NCBI GenBank assembly: GCA_964644555.1 | Contig: CAZXWI010000056.1 | Span: forward strand, 1 to 10,039 | Length of the DNA: 10,039 nt | Direction: 5' to 3' | Source of the DNA: RUG14186 sp964644555 | GTDB taxonomy: Bacteria > Bacillota > Clostridia > Eubacteriales > Anaerofustaceae | Shown: positions 1 to 5,955 of the stretch, piece by piece | How positions within the stretch are numbered: position 1 is the first letter of the stretch | Layout of the letters: each line of letters starts with the position of its first letter | Position numbers and translations under genes: made by a program | The notes under the pieces: model-generated | Seen by the model: the letters and a program-made list of their open reading frames with translations, nothing else | Database searches by the model: none | What the model was told of the DNA's origin: nothing

Positions 1-55
1 ATAAAATAATTAATATAATTACCAAAGTGCTTGGAATCTTTAGTTTGGACCTCAT
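1..55 (-). CDS. N-terminus of a membrane transporter, possibly YfcC/DcuC-like (partial)
   Basis: Only the first 18 codons are in the window; the gene runs off the left edge. The ATG at 55-53 follows an ideal ribosome binding site (AAGGAG, six bases before the ATG). The peptide begins MRSKLKIPSTLVIILIIL: a short basic, proline-containing cytoplasmic start leading into a hydrophobic helix. This resembles the start of YfcC/DcuC-type carboxylate or amino-acid transporters (E. coli YfcC has a PDTLVIIF segment at the matching place), but 18 residues are too few for a firm family call. That it is a real gene is well supported: start codon, binding site and a perfect promoter (103-131) all line up. 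It is transcribed away from the tetR gene, the usual layout of a TetR repressor and its target, so a membrane carrier or efflux protein controlled by that regulator is the natural inference. Confidence 0.7.
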   Translation of the reverse strand, partial: MRSKLKIPSTLVIILIIL

Positions 56-75
56 ATTATGCTCCTTACATCTGT

Positions 76-117
76 TTGAACATGTATAATTGCACGCGTT
101 TAATTATACATGTTCAA
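76..117. promoter_or_regulatory. Perfect 16-bp inverted repeat, candidate TetR operator
   Basis: TTGAACATGTATAATT at 76-91 is repeated exactly in inverted orientation at 102-117, with a 10-base spacer. Its right arm contains the -10 box (103-108) of the minus-strand promoter, and its centre (about 96.5) falls on the predicted transcription start. Because about half of it lies upstream of that start, it is unlikely to act as an RNA hairpin, and there is no T-tract on either side as a terminator would need. It is placed as a repressor operator would be. The adjacent TetR-family protein is the obvious candidate binder, which is inference. Each arm also holds the small palindrome ACATGT, so two dimers could bind. 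Confidence 0.7.
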
Positions 118-131
118 TTAGTATTTGTCAA
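103..131 (-). promoter_or_regulatory. Consensus sigma-A promoter of the divergent transporter gene
   Basis: Read on the minus strand, TTGACA (131-126) is followed after exactly 17 bases by TATAAT (108-103). Both hexamers match the sigma-70/sigma-A consensus in full. The predicted start is near 96, giving a leader of about 40 bases before the ATG at 55. A promoter this strong is normally held down by a repressor, which fits the overlapping inverted repeat. Confidence 0.85.
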
Positions 132-198
132 TCATTTTATTTTATTTTTTATCGAATAAACAATAAATATGCCCACATATCAAGTTTGGGCAAAATCG

Positions 199-228
199 TT
201 GTTTTCATCTGATTTATTATGTTATAAT
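199..228 (+). promoter_or_regulatory. Likely promoter of the tetR gene
   Basis: TATAAT at 223-228 is preceded, 18 bases upstream, by TTGTTT at 199-204. The start would lie near 235, about 60 bases before the tetR ATG. A small inverted repeat, TGCCCA at 170-175 and TGGGCA at 187-192, sits just upstream of the -35 box and might be a binding site. The -10 is strong and the -35 is moderate. Confidence 0.5.
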
Positions 229-296
229 ATAATGATAAACAGAAACTTACATATTACACGCATATAAATTTAGATTACATATGATTGGACTGAACA

Positions 297-971
297 ATGC
301 CAAAATTTGATAAAAATTTACAGATACGAAATGACATTCTAGATACATCAAAAAAACTTTTTTACGAAAAAGGCTACACCCATACTACCTTTGCCGATAT
401 CGCATCGGAACTCGACATAACCAAAGGGCTTATTTCATATTACTTTGATTCAAAGTCCAACCTCGCTAACCAGGTCTACCATAACCTGCTCGTTGAAAAC
501 CAAGGCCGTATATCCATGAAATTCTATATAGAACTCAGAGATACCTTTCGTTACGACCCCCGAGCCATAACCGTTATTTCAAACCTTGCCACATACACCA
601 TGCTAAAAACCGATAATAAGGCAAGGAAGTTTTTCGTCGAATATCTCTATTACGAATTTTGTTCAGGTATTTTGGAGGGCAATTATGATTTATGGAGCAT
701 ATACAAACATACAGACAGAAACCGATATCTTGATGATACTCACCTTAATATGCAAGGTTATGCCTCCCGTGCCGCATCAAGCATAATTCAGGTAGCCTAC
801 TTCATGGATAAGCTTGATATCCCCTTTGAAGAATTTACCGACTACACCGTACGACTCAAATTCAGGATAGAAGGTCTTCCCGAAGAAACCATAAATGACA
901 TAGTATCCAAGGGCAAAACCATGTTTTCCAAACTGCCCTTGACATATAAACCATATTTCGTTATAGAATAA
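297..971 (+). CDS. TetR/AcrR-family transcriptional regulator
   Basis: A 224-residue protein of typical TetR length. Residues about 10-60 form the family DNA-binding domain: a first helix (ILDTSKKLFYEKGY), a threonine-rich turn (THTTFADIA) and the recognition helix region ending in ITKGLISYYFDSKSNL, the family hallmark of G, YYF and K. The remainder is helical with no recognisable ligand-binding signature, as usual for this family. There is no strong Shine-Dalgarno before the ATG; it was chosen because it is the first in-frame ATG and places the helix-turn-helix correctly. The gene is divergent from the transporter at the left edge, and the perfect inverted repeat between them suggests local repression of that gene. 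It converges on the one-carbon operon, so a role in controlling that operon is possible but not suggested by the layout. The ligand is unknown. Confidence 0.92.
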   Translation: MPKFDKNLQIRNDILDTSKKLFYEKGYTHTTFADIASELDITKGLISYYFDSKSNLANQVYHNLLVENQGRISMKFYIELRDTFRYDPRAITVISNLATYTMLKTDNKARKFFVEYLYYEFCSGILEGNYDLWSIYKHTDRNRYLDDTHLNMQGYASRAASSIIQVAYFMDKLDIPFEEFTDYTVRLKFRIEGLPEETINDIVSKGKTMFSKLPLTYKPYFVIE

Positions 972-976
972 AAAAC

Positions 977-1022
977 AGCTGTGAAATATCAATACCAAAC
1001 TGTAAATTGATATTTCACAGCT
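977..1022 (+). terminator. Rho-independent terminator after tetR
   Basis: Perfect 17-bp stem: 977-993 (AGCTGTGAAATATCAAT) pairs with 1006-1022 across a 12-base loop, starting six bases after the tetR stop. A-rich sequence precedes it and ATTTTAAT follows, so it could work in both directions, though the stem is AT-rich and the T-run is short. Confidence 0.7.
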
Positions 1023-1028
1023 ATTTTA

Positions 1029-1326
1029 ATGCTGAAAAACTATGCCGATAAATACGGCGATATTGTGGGAGAAGTTCCACACCCCATTTATGCCGACTAA
1101 GTCGGCGGTGTGCCGGTAGGCGACCGGCAGCGCCCTACTTTTGGTGTCAAAAGTAGACAAAAACTTGCGGCTTTCGTAGCCGCCTCAACGAAAATCCAAA
1201 CGCCATTTAGACTTGGGTGTTACCTATAATTCGATTAGGTATTTTAGCAAGAAATATCAATGCAAATGCAGTGAAAGCAGAGCATTTGCTGATATTTAAA
1301 ATCCGCATTCGGTAATGCGGATTTTA
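1029..1326. repeat. Hairpin-rich non-coding segment, probable dispersed repeat elements
   Basis: No gene is supported here. Six or more hairpins occur in a row. 1092-1097 pairs with 1101-1106 (GCCGAC); 1111-1117 with 1123-1129 (TGCCGGT); 1135-1143 with 1148-1156 (CTACTTTTG); 1167-1172 with 1178-1183 (GCGGCT); 1221-1226 with 1236-1241 (TACCTA). A long imperfect stem follows: 1252-1259 plus 1262-1269 pair with 1282-1289 plus 1290-1297 with a two-base bulge. Directly abutting it is a perfect 13-bp stem, 1297-1309 with 1314-1326, with a CGGT loop. The first four are GC-rich compared with the surroundings. The CTACTTTTG/CAAAAGTAG palindrome looks like the kind of sequence found in many copies per genome in Clostridia, but copy number cannot be seen here. 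A 23-codon open frame at 1029-1100 lacks a ribosome binding site and is probably fortuitous. Confidence 0.5.
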
Positions 1327-1433
1327 CCGAAATACCAAATCAATTTTTAGAACACACCTTGCTTATAAATTTTGCGAAATTTATTGATGTTTAGTTATGA
1401 ATTTGGAGTTCATTAAATTTTAATTACATTGGG

Positions 1434-1497
1434 GCTAAATCCGTAGGTTTTGGAACTAGCCTTAGTTTCAAAACCTACTTTAGCAGAGTAGGGTTTG
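1434..1497. repeat. Long hairpin with a third, alternative pairing arm
   Basis: 1443-1458 pairs with 1463-1478 (16 bp including one G-T wobble, loop GCCT), extended by GCTAAA 1434-1439 with TTTAGC 1479-1484 past a three-base bulge. The right arm CAAAACCTAC (1469-1478) can instead pair with the downstream GTAGGGTTTG (1488-1497), a near copy of the left arm GTAGGTTTTG (1443-1452). No T-tract follows on either strand, so it is not an obvious terminator. It lies beyond the operon terminator, so it is unlikely to be an attenuator. A repeat or miniature-element remnant is the simplest reading. A smaller hairpin, 1503-1508 with 1513-1518, lies beside it. Confidence 0.5.
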
Positions 1498-1521
1498 TAT
1501 CCGCAAACGCAAGTTTGCATA

Positions 1522-1558
1522 AAAAAGGGTGCATGGGAATTTCCCACGCACCCTTTTT
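1522..1558 (-). terminator. Strong rho-independent terminator of the one-carbon operon
   Basis: On the minus strand, two bases after the stop codon of the channel gene, an 11-bp stem (1548-1558 with 1522-1532, core GGGTGC/GCACCC) continues past one mismatch into a further T-A pair and a GGGA/TCCC stem with a tiny loop. The minus-strand transcript ends in TTTTTT. This is a textbook intrinsic terminator and marks the end of the nine-gene transcript; the A-rich side could also stop plus-strand transcripts. Confidence 0.92.
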
Positions 1559-1560
1559 AT

Positions 1561-2334
1561 CTACTTACTCTTTTTAATATACCCGAAATAATACACCGCC
1601 GCAACACCAACTCCGCCTATGATATTGCCGAGGGTGGACGGTAAAATATTATAAAACCAAGCCGTAAATGTGCTTACATTTGCTCCGCACAACTGCCCCA
1701 GTGGAAAGTAGAACATATTCGCAACGCAATGTTCGTATCCGCATACAACAAATACCGTTATCGGGAAAAAACATGCCAAAATTTTGCCTGCCGTATCTTT
1801 TGCCGATGCAGCCAACCACACCGCAAGGCACACCAATATATTGCATAATATTCCTCTTACCAAAACTTCCGTAAAAGAAAGTGCCGCCTTTGCCTGAGCG
1901 ATATTCACAATATTTTCAGCCAATGCTCCCGAAAAAAGCCCCGAACAATTTAACAAAACAGCCGCAAAGTACGCACCAAGCGCATTTCCGATATAAACGA
2001 ATACCCAACTTCTTATAAGCTGATATGCCGAAATTTTCTTTGCAAAACAACTTAAGCTCATAAGGCAATTTCCCGTAAAAAGCTCCGCACCGCAGCAAAC
2101 TACCAACATAAGCCCCATGGGAAAGACCATAGCGCCCAATAGCTTACCGACTCCTGCCATGCTTCCCGATATGTTAGAACTCACCACCAAAAATCCTACC
2201 GCCCCAAGAGCAATAAACATTCCTGCGGCAAAGCCCAAAATAAGCATTTTCGAAATAGGCAGCGAAGCTTTTGTAATGCCCGATTGGATAGTAATTTCCG
2301 CTGTTTCTTTCGGTGAGTTAAAATTATTATTCAT
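1561..2334 (-). CDS. Formate/nitrite transporter family channel (FocA/FdhC type)
   Basis: A 257-residue, six-helix inner-membrane channel of the FNT family, which forms pentamers and passes formate or related small anions. The visible signatures are FAAGMFIALGA in helix 1 (35-45), the pore-loop motif ELFTGN (84-89), the family signature GILCNILVCLAVW (161-173), and GYEHCVANMFYFPLG (199-213), whose H202 matches the conserved channel histidine of FocA. The C-terminus closes with a helix ending in a KKSK tail. The ribosome binding site GGGAG lies about ten bases upstream of the ATG, within the 24-base gap after the amidohydrolase, and the terminator follows immediately. FNT proteins also carry nitrite or hydrosulfide. 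Formate is favoured because the first gene of the same operon uses formate as substrate. Direction (import for fixation or export of product) cannot be told from sequence. Confidence 0.93.
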   Translation of the reverse strand: MNNNFNSPKETAEITIQSGITKASLPISKMLILGFAAGMFIALGAVGFLVVSSNISGSMAGVGKLLGAMVFPMGLMLVVCCGAELFTGNCLMSLSCFAKKISAYQLIRSWVFVYIGNALGAYFAAVLLNCSGLFSGALAENIVNIAQAKAALSFTEVLVRGILCNILVCLAVWLAASAKDTAGKILACFFPITVFVVCGYEHCVANMFYFPLGQLCGANVSTFTAWFYNILPSTLGNIIGGVGVAAVYYFGYIKKSK

Positions 2335-2358
2335 TTTGCATATCTCCCATATCGCCTG

Positions 2359-3234
2359 TTATATTAAATGTTCTTTGAATTTTTTTACAATAATCTCTTG
2401 CGATCTTCTCACTGTTTCATCAAACAAAAGCTCATTACCGATTACTTCTTTCACATAACCGCACTCATCATATATTCCCACTGTATGCTCCACCATATAA
2501 GCGCCCGAATCTGAGCCTAATGCCACATTCACACCTGTAGAAAATGCATACTTTATCATTTCTTCGTGATAAGCGCATATTTCTCCTACTGCACTCACCC
2601 TGTACGCATCATTTCGCATTAGGTTTTTACACGCAGTTAGAGTCGGCACCCATACCGCATCGGTTTCTCTCATAATATCAAGTGTGTCTTTTGTTATATA
2701 AAAGCCATGTTCTATGCTGTCTGCTCCCGATATGAGTGCATTTCTAATATTTTCATCCTTATTTACATGCACCATAACGGCAAAACCCTCCGAATGAGCG
2801 ATATTAACCATTTCGGAGAGTTCTTCGTAACTAAGTTCACCGCTACTGACTTTCCCGAATGTAGAAAAGTCGAGTATTCCGCTCGCCATTATTTTAATAA
2901 AATCCGCATTTAATTTCTTTGCTTCGTACACAAGAGATTTATATTCGCTTATATCACCAAAGCCTTTACCCAGAATACTTCCGTAATTGCCCTTTTTATA
3001 TATCGCAAAAGCAGGGGTAATGTATTCCACACCGCAATCGCTTGCCAAATTTTTGGCATACACCCCCACACCGAGGTTGTCGCCGCCATCTCTTATAAAC
3101 GATACACCACATTTTGCGTAAGCATTAAGCTTTCCTCTTATGTCGGCTTCATCAATGCCGTTTTTATGCTTTGCGATTGCAGATTTATAATTTTTTCCGT
3201 CTAAAATAATGTGTGCATGATTTTCGTTATACAT
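2359..3234 (-). CDS. Metal-dependent amidohydrolase-superfamily enzyme, function unknown
   Basis: A 291-residue protein resembling the COG1228 (imidazolonepropionase-like) branch of the amidohydrolase superfamily. The metal ligands are in order: HAH (H6, H8) at the very N-terminus, FIKIMASG with K114 as the likely carboxylated lysine, VMVHV (H156), SIEHG (H176) and ALGSDSG (D242). FIRDGGD (46-51) is also family-like. The set is complete, so it should be an active hydrolase, probably cutting a C-N bond in an amide or cyclic amidine. It is shorter than typical relatives of about 400 residues: it starts straight at the first barrel strand and lacks the N- and C-terminal beta-sandwich. An upstream in-frame stop at 3258-3256 rules out a longer N-terminus. 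The ribosome binding site is poor compared with its neighbours. It sits 48 bases after gcvH and 24 before the channel gene, so it is co-transcribed. The substrate is unknown; a one-carbon or nitrogen-containing folate-linked compound is only a guess. Confidence 0.88.
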   Translation of the reverse strand: MYNENHAHIILDGKNYKSAIAKHKNGIDEADIRGKLNAYAKCGVSFIRDGGDNLGVGVYAKNLASDCGVEYITPAFAIYKKGNYGSILGKGFGDISEYKSLVYEAKKLNADFIKIMASGILDFSTFGKVSSGELSYEELSEMVNIAHSEGFAVMVHVNKDENIRNALISGADSIEHGFYITKDTLDIMRETDAVWVPTLTACKNLMRNDAYRVSAVGEICAYHEEMIKYAFSTGVNVALGSDSGAYMVEHTVGIYDECGYVKEVIGNELLFDETVRRSQEIIVKKFKEHLI

Positions 3235-3282
3235 AATTTGAATATTATCACATTGCTATATATGCAATCTACCGCATAAATA

Positions 3283-3639
3283 CTACAATGTTTTTACATA
3301 TTCCTCGTATTCGTCAGAATTCATAACATCCGTAATAGCCGAATTTATTTCGAATTTTGCTATCCATGTGCCGAGTGCATCTTCATTTATGTTTTCCGGA
3401 TCATCGTCAAGTTCTTCGTTTACTTCGATAACCTTGCCGTCAAAGGGAAGAGCCAATTCAACGGTGGTTTTCGATGTTTCAAGCTCTGTAAATTTTTCAC
3501 CTGTTGCAAATTCACTGTCAACTTCCGGCAAATCCACAAACAATATATCACCAAGCTCCCCTTGTGCATAGTCGCTTATGCCCACTGTGTTATTTTCTGT
3601 ATCAATCCAAACGTGTTCTTTCGTATAAACCAATGACAT
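3283..3639 (-). CDS. gcvH: Glycine cleavage system H-like lipoyl carrier protein
   Basis: A 118-residue GcvH homologue, a little shorter than the usual 125-130. The N-terminal part is canonical: YTKEHVWI (5-12), VGISDYAQ (19-26), LGDILFVDLPEV (29-40). The lipoyl hairpin reads ELETSKTTVEL, with K57 at the place of the lipoylated lysine in the usual ESVKA motif, followed by G and VIEVNEEL. The C-terminal PYGEGW-like segment is altered to ALGTW, one residue shorter. H protein carries the aminomethyl group in glycine cleavage or synthesis and is re-oxidised or reduced by dihydrolipoyl dehydrogenase, whose gene lies 43 bases upstream. No gcvP or gcvT is present in the window. GGAG lies nine bases before the ATG. 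It could be a true glycine-system H protein or a specialised dithiol carrier of the kind found in Wood-Ljungdahl clusters. Confidence 0.92.
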   Translation of the reverse strand: MSLVYTKEHVWIDTENNTVGISDYAQGELGDILFVDLPEVDSEFATGEKFTELETSKTTVELALPFDGKVIEVNEELDDDPENINEDALGTWIAKFEINSAITDVMNSDEYEEYVKTL

Positions 3640-3682
3640 AGGTTTTCTCCTTTATATATAATTAGTATTTTCCAAGCAATAT

Positions 3683-5059
3683 TTACCCTTTATTAATGCT
3701 CATCTTATGCAAGTCATGCAGTGCTTCCATAATCGCTTCCGACATAGTTGGGTGTGGGAATATGGCATCAGCCACATCTTGAGCCTTTTGATGAAAATGC
3801 ACCGCATTGGTGAGAACCTGCATCATATCGGTAGCCCTTGCGCCTACCACCGAAGCACCAATCAGCACATCGTCCTTATCTGCTATGACCTTTACAAATC
3901 CTGCAATATGTCCGCTTGCTTGAGCTTTACCGAGTGCTTTAAAATCAAATGTTCCCACATTGTACTCTATATTTTTTTCATCAAGCTCCTTTTGAGTTTT
4001 TCCAACCACGGCAATTTCCGGATTGGTATATACACACGAAGGAACTGCATCATAGTTTACACACTTACTCTCGCCCATTATGTTATCCACAGCCACAAAG
4101 CCCTCTTTTACTGCCACATGAGCGAGCATTGCCGATGGAATAATATCGCCTATTGCATAAATGTTATCTACATTGGTTTGCAAGTGTTCGTTTACTATAA
4201 CCTGCCCTTTTTCGTTTGTTGCAATCCCCACATTTTCGAAACCGCAATTTTCGATAAACGCTCTTCTGCCTATGGCAACCAAAACATATTCGGCACTGAG
4301 TTCCTTCCCGCTTTGCAACACCACGCTTACATCGGACTCACTACTTTTAACTTCGGCAATGCCATCGCCTGTGATAACCTTTATCTTATCCTTTTTAAAC
4401 TGCCTTAAAAGCTGCTTTACCACATCTTCATCCATCGATGGCAATATCTGATCCATCATTTCCACAACGGTAACTTCGCAGCCCATCTTTGCCAAGAACT
4501 GCCCTATTTCGCAGCCTATTACACCGCCGCCCACCAAAATGAGCGACTTAGGCATAACACTCATATCAAGTATTTCATTGCTGGTTATTACCCTTTTGCC
4601 GTCGTAATTAAACATCTTCGGCACCATAGGCACACTGCCCGTTGCCAAAATGATGTAATCGGCATTTACAGTTTCGGTTTCTCCATTTGACTTTGTAACT
4701 TCAATGGTGTTTTTGTCTATCAGCTTTCCAAAGCCCTCTACCAAATTGACACCGTTTTGATTTTCCAAATAGTTTATGCCTTTAACCAGGTTAGATACTA
4801 TTTTATTTTTTCGGTTGATTATTTTCTCGTAATCAACCGATATTTCTCCCGAAACATTTATACCGAAGTCATCACAATCCTTAACCGATTGATAAGCATC
4901 ATACGAAGCAAGCAGCGCCTTTGTGGGAATACATCCTCTGTTAAGGCATGTGCCGCCTAAAGAGTCCTTCTCTATCAATGTTACTTCAGCACCTTTTTTA
5001 GCTGCATATATGGCGGCTTCGTATCCGCCGGGGCCTGCCCCCAATACTGCTATTTTCAT
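3683..5059 (-). CDS. lpdA: Dihydrolipoyl dehydrogenase
   Basis: A 458-residue flavoprotein disulfide reductase that interconverts dihydrolipoyl and lipoyl groups using NAD. The FAD-binding GAGPGG (7-12) is followed by the redox-active disulfide GGTCLNRGCIPTK (C38, C43). ATGS (139-142), the NAD-binding GGGVIG (177-182) and the FAD motif AIGD come next, and the interface domain ends with HPTMSE, supplying the catalytic H436 and E441. It has no fused N-terminal lipoyl domain, so the lipoyl partner must be separate; GcvH, the next gene, is the evident one. There are no genes for the E1 or E2 subunits of a 2-oxoacid dehydrogenase nearby. It starts 11 bases after metF with AAGGAG before the ATG. 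Its place in a folate operon matches gene order known from several acetogenic Clostridia, where its exact role is not settled. Confidence 0.95.
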   Translation of the reverse strand: MKIAVLGAGPGGYEAAIYAAKKGAEVTLIEKDSLGGTCLNRGCIPTKALLASYDAYQSVKDCDDFGINVSGEISVDYEKIINRKNKIVSNLVKGINYLENQNGVNLVEGFGKLIDKNTIEVTKSNGETETVNADYIILATGSVPMVPKMFNYDGKRVITSNEILDMSVMPKSLILVGGGVIGCEIGQFLAKMGCEVTVVEMMDQILPSMDEDVVKQLLRQFKKDKIKVITGDGIAEVKSSESDVSVVLQSGKELSAEYVLVAIGRRAFIENCGFENVGIATNEKGQVIVNEHLQTNVDNIYAIGDIIPSAMLAHVAVKEGFVAVDNIMGESKCVNYDAVPSCVYTNPEIAVVGKTQKELDEKNIEYNVGTFDFKALGKAQASGHIAGFVKVIADKDDVLIGASVVGARATDMMQVLTNAVHFHQKAQDVADAIFPHPTMSEAIMEALHDLHKMSINKG

Positions 5060-5070
5060 ATATTATCTCC

Positions 5071-5955
5071 TTATAAACCGGCTCTTACTAAAATTTCGGG
5101 AACGGTTTCCTCTGCGCCTATTGCCATAATATGTACACCGTCGCAAAGTCCTTCAGATTTGAGTTTGGATATAAGTTCCGCAGCAATATCAATGCCCACA
5201 TTTGCGGCATTTTCCTTTCCTGCGTCTTTCATTCGCTGTATCATCTCATCGGGCACATTTATCCCCGGTACATTCGCATTCATATATCTTGCCATACCTG
5301 CGTTTTTAAGCGGAATTATCCCTGCCATCACCTTTACATTGAGCTTTTCGGTAAGTTCTCTGAACCTTTTAAAATGCTCAATGTCATAAACGCCCTGTGT
5401 CTGCACGAATTCGGCACCCGAATCTATTTTTTTCTTCAGTTTCAATATTTGAAGCTCTATCGGGTCATATTCGGGCGTTACGCAAGCACCCAAATAAAAC
5501 TTAGGAGCATTGCCCACCAAAGCATTGCCGCCACAGTCAAAGCCTGCCTCCAAGCATTTAGCCGCCTTTAAAATGCCTACGCTGTCCAAATCAAATACCG
5601 GTTTTGAATCCTTGCAATCACCCACCATGGTATGATCTCCGGTAAGCGCCAAAATATTTTCTATTCCGAATGAAGCGGCAGCTAAGAAATCTCCCTGAAT
5701 AGCCATACGACTTCTGTCACGGCCTGTCATTTGCATAACAGGTTCTATGCCCATTTGTTTGAGCTTGATAACAAGCCCTATGGACGATGCTTTCAAAGAC
5801 GAGCTTTGATAATCGGTAACGTTTATAGCATCAACCTTTCCTCTTAAAAGCTCCGCACATTCTATTTGGTGCGAAAAATCACACCCTTTAGGAGGTGCCA
5901 TCTCAGCGGTAAGTGCAAATTTGCCGCTCTCAAGTGCTTCTTTTAATTTACTCAT
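5071..5955 (-). CDS. metF: Methylenetetrahydrofolate reductase, flavin subunit
   Basis: A 294-residue TIM-barrel flavoprotein that reduces 5,10-methylene-THF to 5-methyl-THF, the last folate step before the corrinoid protein in the Wood-Ljungdahl pathway. Landmarks: AEMAPPKG with E18 at the catalytic glutamate position; the flavin-binding stretch TGRDR then LALTGD (D107, matching E. coli D120); QTQGVYD (185-191), matching the substrate-binding glutamine region; and a conserved PGINVP near 230. It overlaps metV by eight bases (ATGAGTAA), and a strong AAGGAGG inside metV precedes the ATG, so translation is coupled. With the separate MetV it forms the acetogen-type two-subunit enzyme. No RnfC2 or HdrA-type partner is encoded beside it, so the electron donor is not evident from the cluster. 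Confidence 0.95.
   Translation of the reverse strand: MSKLKEALESGKFALTAEMAPPKGCDFSHQIECAELLRGKVDAINVTDYQSSSLKASSIGLVIKLKQMGIEPVMQMTGRDRSRMAIQGDFLAAASFGIENILALTGDHTMVGDCKDSKPVFDLDSVGILKAAKCLEAGFDCGGNALVGNAPKFYLGACVTPEYDPIELQILKLKKKIDSGAEFVQTQGVYDIEHFKRFRELTEKLNVKVMAGIIPLKNAGMARYMNANVPGINVPDEMIQRMKDAGKENAANVGIDIAAELISKLKSEGLCDGVHIMAIGAEETVPEILVRAGL

Noticed and set aside
76..117. The 16-bp palindrome as a terminator of an upstream gene
   Set aside because: No T-tract on either side, and it overlaps a perfect promoter at the start site, which fits an operator far better.
1029..1100. A 23-codon open frame on the plus strand just after the tetR terminator
   Set aside because: No ribosome binding site, it lies after a terminator, and its end merges into the hairpin repeat; probably part of a repeat rather than a gene.
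1092..1326. A CRISPR array
   Set aside because: The hairpins differ in sequence and there are no regularly spaced identical repeats with unique spacers.
3235..3282. A short inverted repeat (ATTGC/GCAAT, 3252-3268) between gcvH and the amidohydrolase as a terminator
   Set aside because: Only five AT-rich pairs and no T-tract; the downstream genes are most likely read through.
3707..4408. A long plus-strand open frame (233 codons) opposite lpdA
   Set aside because: It is the shadow of lpdA on the other strand, rich in His, Cys and Tyr with no recognisable motif; lpdA has every catalytic motif intact.
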